A stretch of 64,000 bases of DNA from CBDHDJ01 sp965261645 (GTDB lineage Bacteria; Pseudomonadota; Alphaproteobacteria; SHVV01): NCBI GenBank assembly GCA_965261645.1, contig CBDHDJ010000004.1, positions 310,001 through 374,000 of the forward strand, written 5' to 3'. This document shows, in pieces, positions 34,880 through 43,765 of the stretch. Every line of letters begins with the position of its first letter. Position 1 is the first letter of the stretch. A program made the position numbers and the translations under genes. The notes under the pieces were generated by a model. That model ran no database searches, had not been told where the DNA came from, and worked only from the letters and a program-made list of their open reading frames with translations.

Positions 34880-35998
34880 TCATGGCGAGGGCTCCCGTAT
34901 GAGGTTTCTTGTCGGAGTCAGCAAGGTGTTGAAACGTAGCGCATTGTCCGTCATCAAAACAAATGGGACTGTTGAGCGTGTTTCATAGGGAGGATCTGGC
35001 TCATCTTTGTTTGATGTTAAGCCGCTTGGCTTTGATGGTTCAAGCGGCGGTTTTGGGTGGTCAGTTTTTTGATCTTTTTTTCTCTTTTCGATGATGGCGG
35101 TGTGGCGTCCAAAGTAGGCGTCGGCTGGAGTTACGTTGCCGATGCTCTCGTGGTAGCGTTGGTTGTTGTAGTGATCGACGAAGGCGCTGATCTGGTTTTC
35201 GAGATCGCCGGGGAGATAATAATTTTCAAGCAGGATCCGGTTCTTCAGCGTTTGATGCCAGCGCTCGATCTTGCCCTGGGTTTGCGGGTGATACGGTGCG
35301 CCCCGAACGTGATCCATACCGTGGTCCTCGAGCCATTCAGCCAGATCGCCGGAGATATAGGACGAGCCGTTGTCGCTGAGCAGCTTCGGCTTGTGGACGA
35401 CATTGGCGCGATTGCAGCCTGAGGCTTCTAGCGCCAACTTCAGTGTTGCCGTCACATCGTCCGCCGTCATGTTGGTGCAGAGCTTCCAAGCAATGATGTA
35501 GCGGGAATAGTCGTCCAGGATGGTCGACAGGTAAAACCAGCCCCAGCCGATGACCTTGAGATAGGTGAAGTCGGTCTGCCACAGCTGGTTCGGCGCCGTG
35601 GTCTTGTCGCGGAACTCATCGGCTGCCTTGATGACCACGAAAGCGGGGCTGGTGATCAGGTCGTGGGCCTTGAGAAGCCGGTAAACCGAGGCTTCCGAGA
35701 CAAAGTAGCCCCTGGCGTCCGTAAACCTGACGGCCAGTTCCCGGGGCGACAGTTGCGTCTCCTCCAGGGCAAGATCGATGATCTGCCCCCGGACATCATC
35801 CGGGATCCGGTTCCACACCCGGCCTGGGCTGCTGTTGCGATCCTCAAGACCGGCGTCGCCAAAGGCCAGAAAGCGATCGTACCAGCGATAAAAGGTGGTC
35901 TTCGGAATGCCCAGCTTGTCCAAAGTGGACCCGACGCCCAGGTGGGACTGCTCGACCAGGCGGATGATCTCCAGCTTCTCGGATGCGGGATACCTCAT
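34880..35998 (-). CDS. IS3-family transposase OrfB, left copy
   Basis: 372 aa. N-terminal helix-turn-helix region (EKLEIIRLVEQSHLGVGSTL), then the rve integrase core with QTDFTYLKVIGWGWF, LLSDNGSSYISGD and the Glu in HPQTQGKIERWHQTLKN. The reading frame has no stop before the IS end at 34945 and terminates 65 bp outside, so the last 20 or so residues come from flanking DNA. Because of the A7 run it is +1, not -1, relative to OrfA. Confidence 0.85.
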   Translation of the reverse strand: MRYPASEKLEIIRLVEQSHLGVGSTLDKLGIPKTTFYRWYDRFLAFGDAGLEDRNSSPGRVWNRIPDDVRGQIIDLALEETQLSPRELAVRFTDARGYFVSEASVYRLLKAHDLITSPAFVVIKAADEFRDKTTAPNQLWQTDFTYLKVIGWGWFYLSTILDDYSRYIIAWKLCTNMTADDVTATLKLALEASGCNRANVVHKPKLLSDNGSSYISGDLAEWLEDHGMDHVRGAPYHPQTQGKIERWHQTLKNRILLENYYLPGDLENQISAFVDHYNNQRYHESIGNVTPADAYFGRHTAIIEKRKKDQKTDHPKPPLEPSKPSGLTSNKDEPDPPYETRSTVPFVLMTDNALRFNTLLTPTRNLIREPSP

Positions 35999-36455
35999 TC
36001 CTCGTCTCCCCCATGCCCGATCATGTTTTTTTGAGAAGCCGGTTCTCCAGCGAAAGTTCGGCGACCAACTCCTTCAAGTCGCGCATCTCCTGGCGCAGGC
36101 CTTTAACCTCGCCCGAGGTCGCTTGGCGCCCGGTGTCGCCGGCGAGCCGCTTCTTGCCCGCTTCCAAAAACTCTTTCGACCAGCTGTAATACAGACCCTC
36201 GGCGATGCCCTCGCGGCGGCACAAGGCGGCGATGCTCTCCTCGCCGCGCAGGCCCGACACCACGATCCGGGTCTTCTCCTCAGCCGTATACTGCTTGCGT
36301 GTCTTGCGGCGAATATCCCGAACCGTTCCATCCGCCGGGTCGTTCTTGCTCATTGATTTCTGTCTCATCTTCGTTCCCTTCGGTCACTACGATGAGCCAG
36401 AAATCCTCCGGTATGCAATTACCTCAATTTGTCCCAAAGGCGCTGACGTCAGACA
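34945..36455 (-). mobile_element. IS3-family element, left copy (1511 bp)
   Basis: Defined by comparison with the inverted copy at 37777-39288. Both share sequence from TGTCTGACGTCAG to ...GGACA and diverge outside. Ends are imperfect inverted repeats (TGTC...TCA...GGGAC). No 3-4 bp duplication flanks it. It has one base fewer than the right copy in the A-run at the orfA/orfB junction (A7 versus A8). Confidence 0.85.
36021..36368 (-). CDS. IS3-family OrfA, left copy
   Basis: 115 aa. Helix-turn-helix KQYTAEEKTRIVVSGLRGEESIAALCRREGIAEGLYYSW followed by a leucine-zipper-like helix (LRQEMRDLKELVAELSLENRLL). Ends at LLKKT because one A is missing from the slippery run, unlike the right copy. Confidence 0.85.
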   Translation of the reverse strand: MRQKSMSKNDPADGTVRDIRRKTRKQYTAEEKTRIVVSGLRGEESIAALCRREGIAEGLYYSWSKEFLEAGKKRLAGDTGRQATSGEVKGLRQEMRDLKELVAELSLENRLLKKT

Positions 36456-37194
36456 TGAGGTTCTGAAAACATGTGTGCTCCTGCAGCCGCCGCTTGTGTT
36501 CAAGCAGCACGATCTGCTCCACGATCGAGCGGAGGGGACAATCAACCAGGAATATTTGTTTACGGACTTTCTTGCATTTATCTACGCACTCCAAGTACTC
36601 ACATGACCTATTTCGGGATGGTTGGTGCTTTCGGGTGCAACGCCTCGGACAAGGTGCTCGGGCATTGGCAAGTTGGATTGTTTCTTTTATCACGCGAGTC
36701 AAGCAACCTACCAGCCAGCCTCGATTACGAAAGATTGAAGACAGAGTCTCCTCCTTCCAACCCAAACGTTCCGCCAGTCCTTCCATCTCGAGTTGTGTTG
36801 TTGCTGGATCTTCGTGACCCAACTGTACAATTATTGGCCACTTACGTCTGCGTGTTGCGTAGTCCTGATTGTTAAGAAAGAACCCTAAAGAATACCACCA
36901 TGCGCGGGCCATTGCGGCGTTCTGGATGGGTTTGGTCGCGTTCAAGTGCAAGTATAATGACGCGTCGGAAGTGACATGGCGCTCCACGCAACATCGCGGC
37001 AATTGAGCTTCCGATGCGATCTCGGAGACATAAACTTGATCGTCTTTCCTGAGCTCAATTGACAGAGAATATGTTCGCCCACCAATGCCGCTTGGCCTTT
37101 GGGCAATTGCCGCAACCATAAGGAGCATGCGCTGATTGTTGAGAAGGTCTACCCAAGGAGGGCGCGTACCACATAGTTGATCAAGCGAACTCAT
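36456..37194 (-). pseudogene. Cysteine-rich protein resembling E2-domain-associated Cys-rich family, 3' truncated by IS3
   Basis: Reads from ATG 37194, overlapping the upstream cyclase stop as ATGA, for 246 native codons and then 10 IS-derived residues to a stop at 36424. Notable segments are LPRCCVERHVTSDASLYLHL (about 68-87), AMARAWWYSLGFFLNNQDYATRRRKWP, and a C-terminal cysteine cluster APCPRRC...SCEYLECVDKCKK...VDCPLR, probably zinc-binding. From memory this pattern matches the E2-domain-associated cysteine-rich proteins found with bacterial ubiquitin-like/CBASS-type systems; not verified by search. GC is clearly lower than the host. Confidence 0.5.
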
Positions 37195-37776
37195 TCCATC
37201 TTTGCGTGAGCCCTCGGAATGTCGCTCGGATCAGGTGTGTGCGCCCGCTGATAATCGGGCGTGGGAGTTGAAGTAACATTGACGGACAAACTTGTGCTCA
37301 CATCATCATATGTAACAGCTCGGGCCATGCCGGAGGTGTCAACGAGATCGTTGAGTGCGGCTGGTAATAGACGCAGCGCACTTGGACCAAGTGTTATCTG
37401 ACCGGAATCACAATCCTGCTGCATTTGCTCGGACGTTGCCGTCGCCACGCTGGACGCGATCCGCACAGAACGCTCGCCACGAATCCCAATGCGTGATATC
37501 GGTGTTGGACCGAGTTCTAGCCCGATTGTCAAACCCAAAGCTCCGATGTCTCTCAACTCTTCCTAACAGAGGGCGTGAGTGATGCTTCGCTTTTCGTCAG
37601 TGTGGGTCTTTGTTCCCTCTGCCAAAATGGCGTGAAAACTGTCGCCGACGAGGCGAACCTTGCGACCATAAAAGTCATCCTCAACAACGTTTTAGAGCTC
37701 CTCACGAATTACATAAAGTGCGCGCACCGAATCTGCGATCTTGCCCGAGGTAATGGCGGCATCGATGTACGCGGTG
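37191..37776 (-). pseudogene. Class III nucleotide cyclase remnant, 5' truncated, two in-frame stops
   Basis: One frame running leftward from the IS3 edge at 37776 reads TAYIDAAITSGKIADSVRAL, VIREEL-stop-NVVEDDFYGRKVRLVGDSFHAIL, ITHALC-stop-EELRDIGALGLTIGLEL and GPTPISRIGIRGERSVRIAS, then ends at 37191. GRKVRLVGDSFHAIL and the later LELGPTPISRIGIRGERSV are compatible with the metal- and nucleotide-binding halves of a class III cyclase. The stops are TAA and TAG in otherwise continuous homology-like sequence. The next gene starts inside its stop codon, so the two formed an operon. Assignment as cyclase is by pattern, moderate confidence. Confidence 0.5.
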
Positions 37777-39288
37777 TGTCTGACGTCAGGGCCTTTGGGA
37801 CAAATTGAGGTAATTGCATACCGGAGGATTTCTGGCTCATCGTAGTGACCGAAGGGAACGAAGATGAGACAGAAATCAATGAGCAAGAACGACCCGGCGG
37901 ATGGAACGGTTCGGGATATTCGCCGCAAGACAACCAAGCAGTATACGGCTGAGGAGAAGATCTGGATCGTGGTGTCGGGCCTGCGCGGCGAGGAGAGCAT
38001 CGCCGCCTTGTGCCGCCGCGAGGGCATCGCCGAGGGTCTGTATTACAGCTGGTCGAAAGAGTTTTTGGAAGCGGGCAAGAAGCGGCTCGCCGGCGACACC
38101 GGGCGCCAAGCGACCTCGGGCGAGGTTAAAGGCCTGCGCCAGGAGATGCGCGACTTGAAGGAGTTGGTCGCCGAACTTTCGCTGGAGAACCGGCTTCTCA
38201 AAAAAAACATGATCGGGCATGGGGGAGACGAGGAATGAGGTATCCCGCATCCGAGAAGCTGGAGATCATCCGCCTGGTCGAGCAGTCCCACCTGGGCGTC
38301 GGGTCCACTTTGGACAAGCTGGGCATTCCGAAGACCACCTTTTATCGCTGGTACGATCGCTTTCTGGCCTTTGGCGACGCCGGTCTTGAGGATCGCAACA
38401 GCAGCCCAGGCCGGGTGTGGAACCGGATCCCGGATGATGTCCGGGGGCAGATCATCGATCTTGCCCTGGAGGAGACGCAACTGTCGCCCCGGGAACTGGC
38501 CGTCAGGTTTACGGACACCAGGGGCTACTTTGTCTCGGAAGCCTCGGTTTACCGGCTTCTCAAGGCCCACGACCTGATCACAAGCCCCGCTTTCGTGGTC
38601 ATCAAGGCAGCCGATGAGTTCCGCGACAAGACCACGGCGCCGAACCAGCTGTGGCAGACCGACTTCACCTATCTCAAGGTCATCGGCTGGGGCTGGTTTT
38701 ACCTGTCGACCATCCTGGACGACTATTCCCGCTACATCATTGCTTGGAAGCTCTGCACCAACATGACGGCGGACGATGTGACGGCAACACTGAAGTTGGC
38801 GCTAGAAGCCTCAGGCTGCAATCGCGCCAATGTCGTCCACAAGCCGAAGCTGCTCAGCGACAACGGCTCGTCCTATATCTCCGGCGATCTGGCTGAATGG
38901 CTCGAGGACCACGGTATGGATCACGTTCTGGGCGCACCGTATCACCCGCAAACCCAGGGCAAGATCGAGCGCTGGCATCAAACGCTGAAGAACCGGATCC
39001 TGCTTGAAAATTATTATCTACCCGGCGATCTCGAAAACCAGATCAGCGCCTTCGTCGATCACTACAACAACCAACGCTACCACGAGAGCATCGGCAACGT
39101 AACTCCAGCCGACGCCTACTTTGGACGCCACACCGCCATCATCGAAAAGAGAAAAAAAGATCAAAAAACTGACCACCCAAAACCGCCGCTTGAACCATCA
39201 AAGCCAAGCGGCTTAACATCAAACAAAGATGAGCCAGATCCTCCCTATGAAACACGCTCAACAGTCCCATTTGTTTTGATGATGGACA
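37777..39288 (+). mobile_element. IS3-family element, right copy (1512 bp)
   Basis: Inverted relative to the left copy and nearly identical. Starts TGTCTGACGTCAGG, ends TGATGATGGACA. No flanking short duplication. It truncates the cyclase remnant on its left and a small membrane-protein gene on its right. Confidence 0.85.
37864..38238 (+). CDS. IS3-family OrfA, right copy
   Basis: 124 aa, same helix-turn-helix and zipper as the left copy, but with an A8 run so the frame continues LLKKNMIGHGGDEE and overlaps the OrfB start by 4 bp. The run reads A_AAA_AAC in frame, a classic -1 slippery heptamer, and OrfB lies in the -1 frame, so an OrfAB fusion by programmed frameshifting is expected. Confidence 0.87.
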   Translation: MRQKSMSKNDPADGTVRDIRRKTTKQYTAEEKIWIVVSGLRGEESIAALCRREGIAEGLYYSWSKEFLEAGKKRLAGDTGRQATSGEVKGLRQEMRDLKELVAELSLENRLLKKNMIGHGGDEE

Positions 39289-39428
39289 CCCAGATACCGG
39301 CGACCGAGGTGCCGCTCGCCAATGAAACTTGCGACATCGCCTTGTCGCTCACCGGGATACCGGCCCACCAGTTCCACAGATTGACCGCATGGACTACGAG
39401 GATCGGCACAGCAAGCAGCAGCGCATAA
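38235..39428 (+). CDS. IS3-family transposase OrfB, right copy
   Basis: 397 aa with the same HTH and rve core as the left copy. Differs at few positions (for example HVLGAPYH versus HVRGAPYH). The frame runs past the IS end at 39288 and stops 140 bp into host DNA, so about 46 residues are not native to the element. Confidence 0.87.
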   Translation: MRYPASEKLEIIRLVEQSHLGVGSTLDKLGIPKTTFYRWYDRFLAFGDAGLEDRNSSPGRVWNRIPDDVRGQIIDLALEETQLSPRELAVRFTDTRGYFVSEASVYRLLKAHDLITSPAFVVIKAADEFRDKTTAPNQLWQTDFTYLKVIGWGWFYLSTILDDYSRYIIAWKLCTNMTADDVTATLKLALEASGCNRANVVHKPKLLSDNGSSYISGDLAEWLEDHGMDHVLGAPYHPQTQGKIERWHQTLKNRILLENYYLPGDLENQISAFVDHYNNQRYHESIGNVTPADAYFGRHTAIIEKRKKDQKTDHPKPPLEPSKPSGLTSNKDEPDPPYETRSTVPFVLMMDTQIPATEVPLANETCDIALSLTGIPAHQFHRLTAWTTRIGTASSSA

Positions 39429-39481
39429 ATGACCAGCGCCACGACGATCAGGAGAATCAATGCGTAGAACGCGATGACCAT
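39289..39481 (-). pseudogene. Small membrane-protein gene truncated by IS3
   Basis: ATG 39481 opens a strongly hydrophobic segment (FYALILLIVVALVIYALLLA), then VHAVNLWNWWAGIPVSDK and SGTSVAGIW. The sequence enters the IS at 39288 and stops at 39245 after IS-encoded residues. Its original C-terminus is lost. No family recognised. Confidence 0.55.
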
Positions 39482-39541
39482 GCGATAAATCCTCCGAAGC
39501 CGGCTGAGCGCGGCGACGCGGGACGACCGCGGCCGCCGCTG

Positions 39542-39889
39542 CTACGATGCGCCTGTCTCCTCCTTAGTTATGTCGATATAGCCGATTTCGATCGCCCGCT
39601 GCAGGGCTACGAAGGCGTCGCGCGCCTCTTCAAACCGCTCGCGATGGTCCTTGAGCTCCGCGACGAGCGAATCGGCAATGCGCCCGTCCTCCTTGACCTC
39701 GAGCTTCAGCGCGGTCTGGAGATAGGCGGCACGCAACCGGGCCACCGCAACCGCGAGCCGATAGACGGCGTCGCGATCGAGCTCCGGAAGCGCGCCGTGA
39801 ATGATCTCCCGGTTGGCCGCCCGTATGGCCTTCTCGGCCTCGAACAGGAATGCCTTCTGGCGCCGCAGAAGTTCTTCATCGTCGGTCAT
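39542..39889 (-). CDS. Hypothetical helical protein
   Basis: 115 aa from ATG 39889 (MTDDEELLRRQKAFLFEAEK). Almost entirely predicted helix with regular charged heptads (AVARLRAAYLQTALKLEVKED, LKDHRERFEEARDAFVALQ), so probably coiled coil. No membrane segment or signal. In-frame codons upstream to 39949 are less likely coding. Not recognised. Confidence 0.6.
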   Translation of the reverse strand: MTDDEELLRRQKAFLFEAEKAIRAANREIIHGALPELDRDAVYRLAVAVARLRAAYLQTALKLEVKEDGRIADSLVAELKDHRERFEEARDAFVALQRAIEIGYIDITKEETGAS

Positions 39890-40018
39890 CGTGTCACAAC
39901 CCCCGTTTGTTGGAATCACGCCGCCCGCGTCACGCGAGGGCGCAGGCAACTCACGATCGCCGCTTCACCAGGGCGTCGGATCATCCGCCCCGTACAGCCG
40001 TGAAGAGATTAGACGGGA

Positions 40019-40198
40019 AAGGCTTATCCCTCTGCATCCGGTAACGCAATATGAGGGGGCTACGCAGTTGTCGGTTGGCGAGCGGGTAGTTGGTCGCGAA
40101 AGCGCACTTTGCCTGGGCCTTAGCCGGGTCGCGCCGCTGCGCGCGTAGCATCGAGGCCACCACCCGTTGATCCTACCGGAGCCAGAGGGATAAGCCTT
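40019..40198 (-). mobile_element. MITE copy B (180 bp)
   Basis: Inverted copy of the element at 33555-33735, differing by one indel and a few bases. Ends AAGGCTTATCCC / GGGATAAGCCTT, flanked by AGACGGGA at 40011-40018 and 40199-40206 (perfect 8-bp target duplication). Lies between two genes and interrupts neither. Confidence 0.9.
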
Positions 40199-40306
40199 AG
40201 ACGGGAAAGATTAAAATGGCTCGCGCCACCGCAGCAACCGGCAATCTCGGGGGCTCTCATCTGTCGCTTGGCGGGCTCGCGGCGTGCCTACGGCAGCGGT
40301 GAGCAG

Positions 40307-40924
40307 TCAGTTGGAGGACACCGGGCCGAAGGATGCGCTGCCGCGGTCGGGGCGGGATTGGCGTTTGCGCGCGGCCCGCGCCGCCCTGGCGGCGCGATAG
40401 CGGATGATGAACCGGAGCCCCCAAACGTAACCAAGCGTCGCGCCCAACGCAGCATAGGGCAGCGAGCCGATCAGCATGGCAAGTCCCCAATCCGCCACGA
40501 TGACCGTGAGCGTCGCTCCGGCAAGCTCCAGCAATCCCGCTTCCCAAGCAAAGGTCGCGGAGAACAGCGCCACGAAACCCTGATAGCCAGCGACATCATC
40601 CCAGCGGCCGAGCATCAACTGGCCGGTGACGTAGAACACGTAATACATGGGTATCGCTGTCAGCGGATTGCTGATTGCCGTCCAGGCGCAGGCGATCAAC
40701 AGGCTGAAATTCCAGCGGAAGATGCGCCGACCGATAATCCACGTGGCCAGCACCATGGCCAACTGGATGCCGACGGTCGGCGTCAATCCCCAGAAGACAC
40801 CGACGAGAATTCCGGCGGCGGAATATTCGGGCGGATGCGGATTGCGCTTGAGCGGAATGATGAAGCGGTGCGACGCCAAGCGACGCAGGCGATTTCCCAG
40901 CGAGAGGCGGCGAAATTTCGGCAC
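40307..40924 (-). CDS. DUF2062 membrane protein
   Basis: 205 aa. A basic N-terminus (RRLSLGNRLRRLASHRF) is followed by hydrophobic helices around GILVGVFWGLTPTVGIQLAM, the DUF2062 hallmark, and ISNPLTAIPMYYVFYVTGQLML. About four membrane segments are visible, then a basic Ala/Arg-rich cytoplasmic tail. Function unknown. Confidence 0.85.
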   Translation of the reverse strand: MPKFRRLSLGNRLRRLASHRFIIPLKRNPHPPEYSAAGILVGVFWGLTPTVGIQLAMVLATWIIGRRIFRWNFSLLIACAWTAISNPLTAIPMYYVFYVTGQLMLGRWDDVAGYQGFVALFSATFAWEAGLLELAGATLTVIVADWGLAMLIGSLPYAALGATLGYVWGLRFIIRYRAARAARAARKRQSRPDRGSASFGPVSSN

Positions 40925-41243
40925 CTAACTATCCTCAAGTCGCCCGATGTGCTTCTAATCCATCAAGCAAAGAACATCAAAAGATAAGCGCAACGTGAAG
41001 ATTACACACGTAAAAAATATGACAGCCGATAACAAAACGACGGACTGGAGATTGGACTTGATTGCCCCACAAATCCCCTCGTCCTTCCCGCCAACGATCT
41101 CGGCGCGGTACAGAGGGTTCGTCATGCTGTGTCACTTTTCTCACTAGCTCATTCGTTGTGTTCTCGGGTTCCGAATTTCAGCTCACGTCGTCGTGTCAGG
41201 GACCGTGGCGGCTGGAGCAACGCCCCGGCGTGACAGCCCCGGG
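40925..41243. other. 319-bp gap without a recognisable gene
   Basis: The left part (about 40945-41060) is distinctly AT-rich and probably holds the DUF2062 promoter. The rest has only short unsupported frames. No tRNA, repeat or clear terminator seen. Confidence 0.5.
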
Positions 41244-42479
41244 CTAGGGCGCTTCGGCGCGCGTGAGCATGGCGCGCAGCAACGTGTTGCAGCCGGCGGC
41301 GAGGTCGCCGGGCGTCGCGCTCTCGATTTCGTTGTGGCTGATGCCGTTCTCGCAGGGCACGAAGATCATGGCGGTCGGTGCGACGCCGGCGAGGTAGACC
41401 GCATCGTGGCCCGCGCCGCTGACGATATCACGATGCGCGTAGCCCTCGTCCGCGGCCGCCTCGCGCACCGCGGCGATGCAGTCCTCGTCAAAGACCGTGG
41501 GCGGAAAGTTCCAGATTTCCTCAATCGCGACTTCGAGATCGAGCTTGCCGGTAATATCGGCTGCGGAGCCGCGGAACGAGCGGTCCATCGCCGCCAAGCG
41601 CGCGGCATCCGGATGGCGGAGATCGACAGTGAAGAAGACGCGGCCAGGGATCGTGTTGCGCGAGCCCGGGCTCGCCTCCATGACGCCGATCGTCGTGACC
41701 CCGTCCGGCGCGAACTCGTGCGCCAAGGCTTTCACCGCCGTGATCAGCTGCGCTGCCCCGACGAGCGCGTCCCGGCGTTTCGGCATCGGCGTCGTTCCCG
41801 CGTGCGCCTCCTGCCCGGTGAGCGTCACGTCGTACCAGCGCAGGCCCTGTACGCCTTGCACGACGCCGATGGTCTTACCCTCCGCCTCGAGCACCGGTCC
41901 CTGCTCGATGTGCGCCTCGAAATAAGCGCCCACCGGACGTCCGCCCACCGGTGCGTCACCCCGATAGCCGATGCGCTCGAGCTCCTCGCCGATCGTCCGC
42001 CCATCGGGGTCCTGGCGCTTGAGCCCGTAATCGAGCTCGAAAACACCGGCGAACACGCCAGAGCCCGTCATCGCCGGCGCGAATCGCGCGCCCTCTTCGT
42101 TCGTCCACACGGCCAACTCGATCGGCGCCTTGGTCTCGTAGCCCGCGTCGTTGAGGGTGCGCACCACCTCGAGCCCGGCCAGCACGCCGTAGACGCCATC
42201 GAACTTGCCGCCGGTCGGCTGGGTATCGAGATGGCTTCCTGTCATGACGGGCGGGCGCGCATCATCCGTGCCTGCCCGGCGCGCGAACATGTTGCCCATT
42301 TGGTCGACGGTGAGAGTGAGGCCTGCCTCCTCGCACCAGTGAGTGAAGAGGCCGCGCCCCTGGCGGTCGAGATCCGTGAGCGCAAGGCGGCACACGCCAC
42401 CCTTCTTCGTGGCGCCGATTTTGGCCATCTCCATCAGGCTCTGCCACAGCCGCTTGCTGTCGATGGTCAGGTTCTGCAT
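41244..42479 (-). CDS. M20-family Zn amidohydrolase (N-carbamoyl-L-amino acid hydrolase / allantoate amidohydrolase type)
   Basis: 411 aa from ATG 42479. The metal site is TGSHLDTQPTGGKFDGVYG (His, Asp), WTNEEGARFAP (Glu-Glu) and the distal His in CENGISHNEIE. EAHIEQGPVLE and GQEAHAGTTPMPKRRDAL mark the AllC/HyuC/beta-ureidopropionase group. It hydrolyses a ureido or carbamoyl amide bond; exact substrate open. The frame extends upstream through the MFS gene in the wrong frame and should not be included. Confidence 0.88.
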   Translation of the reverse strand: MQNLTIDSKRLWQSLMEMAKIGATKKGGVCRLALTDLDRQGRGLFTHWCEEAGLTLTVDQMGNMFARRAGTDDARPPVMTGSHLDTQPTGGKFDGVYGVLAGLEVVRTLNDAGYETKAPIELAVWTNEEGARFAPAMTGSGVFAGVFELDYGLKRQDPDGRTIGEELERIGYRGDAPVGGRPVGAYFEAHIEQGPVLEAEGKTIGVVQGVQGLRWYDVTLTGQEAHAGTTPMPKRRDALVGAAQLITAVKALAHEFAPDGVTTIGVMEASPGSRNTIPGRVFFTVDLRHPDAARLAAMDRSFRGSAADITGKLDLEVAIEEIWNFPPTVFDEDCIAAVREAAADEGYAHRDIVSGAGHDAVYLAGVAPTAMIFVPCENGISHNEIESATPGDLAAGCNTLLRAMLTRAEAP

Positions 42480-42562
42480 CACGGGGACTTCCCTCTCGCC
42501 GGCTCCCGCGACTCTAGCGTCGATCCCTCGGCCAGCAAAGGCGCGACGGTGGTTACCCGTTG

Positions 42563-43765
42563 TTAGGCTGAGACTTGGGCATCGCCCGCGCTGAGAGCTT
42601 GTGTAGAAAAACGCTGGTACACCACCAGCACCGTGTAGGCCGCACTTATCAGGCCGAGGATGAGCAACAGGCCGTAGGGGTTCCAGATATCCATCGCGAT
42701 ACCGGCGGAAAAGGGGCCGAACACGTTGCCGACGCTCATCATGAAGATCAGCATGGCGCTGGCCGCCGCCAACTCGGCGCCGCGAAAACGTTGCCCCAGG
42801 ATGGTGAGGCTGATCGAGTAGATGGCGACGGCCGCCCCGCCCCACAGAAAGACCACCGGCCAGATAGCGATGGAGCCGGAAATCGGCAGGGCCAGAACGG
42901 TCACCAGCGTCAGGCCTGCGCACAGGACCAGCACGGTGCGGCGATCGATGCGGTCGGCGAGCCAGCCGAATGTCACGGCCAGAAGGATGCCACCGGCAAA
43001 ATAGGCTGCGACCAACAGGATGGCCGCGCTTTCCGAACTGCCGAGCCGGAGCGAGTAGATCGGCAACAATCCCAACACGCCGGCCTCGATGACGCCGAGC
43101 AGGAACGCCCCCCATACGGCGGACGGAGAGACGCGGAGAAATTTGATCAGCATCGCTGGCGAGTGGTGGTCCCCCTCATCGGGCGCGACCTCGCGGGCCG
43201 CCATCAGTGGTATCGCCGCCAGCAGGGTGATGGCGCTGGCCGCGATGATCGGCGCCCAGCCGATATAGCCGGTGATATTTAGGATGATCGGTGCGGCGCT
43301 GATTCCGACCGACGCCGTTGCGATGAACAGCCCGACCATGCGGCCGCGAATCTCGTCTGCAACGACCTCATTGAACCAGGACTGGCAAAGAATGAGCAAA
43401 GTGCTCAAGCCGGCGCCGTAGACGAAGCGGATCGGAAACCAAGCGTACACGCTGTCGAGGACCGGGAGAAGCACGATGGTTGCCGTCGTCAGGACCGCCG
43501 CGACGAACATGACGCGCCGTGTGCCAAACAGGGCGGTCATGCGGCCGACAAACGGGGACGCCACCATCATTCCCGCCGCCGAGATCGCGGTGATCGCGCC
43601 CGACAGCGTCGTGCTCACGCCGTCGGCCTCGAGGATCAGCGCGCAGAGCGGGATGGTGAACCCGAAGATCAGCGCGAACCCGGCAAACGACGCCATCAGC
43701 GCGATAGCACTGCGCCAATGTGTGCTGCGTGGTCCGATCGCTGTGGCCCCGCCGCCTTTGCTCAT
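42563..43765 (-). CDS. MFS transporter
   Basis: 400 aa from ATG 43765 (MSKGGGATAIGPRSTHW). Twelve hydrophobic segments; the motif-A-like loop FVGRMTALFGTRRV lies between helices 2 and 3, with its repeat GWLADRIDRRTVL in the second half. Resembles YcaD/TsgA-like MFS members. Upstream of the amidohydrolase on the same strand, so it could import that enzyme's substrate (inference). Confidence 0.85.
   Translation of the reverse strand: MSKGGGATAIGPRSTHWRSAIALMASFAGFALIFGFTIPLCALILEADGVSTTLSGAITAISAAGMMVASPFVGRMTALFGTRRVMFVAAVLTTATIVLLPVLDSVYAWFPIRFVYGAGLSTLLILCQSWFNEVVADEIRGRMVGLFIATASVGISAAPIILNITGYIGWAPIIAASAITLLAAIPLMAAREVAPDEGDHHSPAMLIKFLRVSPSAVWGAFLLGVIEAGVLGLLPIYSLRLGSSESAAILLVAAYFAGGILLAVTFGWLADRIDRRTVLVLCAGLTLVTVLALPISGSIAIWPVVFLWGGAAVAIYSISLTILGQRFRGAELAAASAMLIFMMSVGNVFGPFSAGIAMDIWNPYGLLLILGLISAAYTVLVVYQRFSTQALSAGDAQVSA

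Noticed and set aside
34945..39288. A single composite transposon made of the two IS3 copies and cargo
   Set aside because: No short target duplication flanks the outer ends (or either IS), so mobility as one unit is not supported.
41244..43115. A 623-codon open frame as a fused transporter-amidohydrolase
   Set aside because: The first 212 codons are an out-of-frame reading of the MFS gene; homology starts at ATG 42479.
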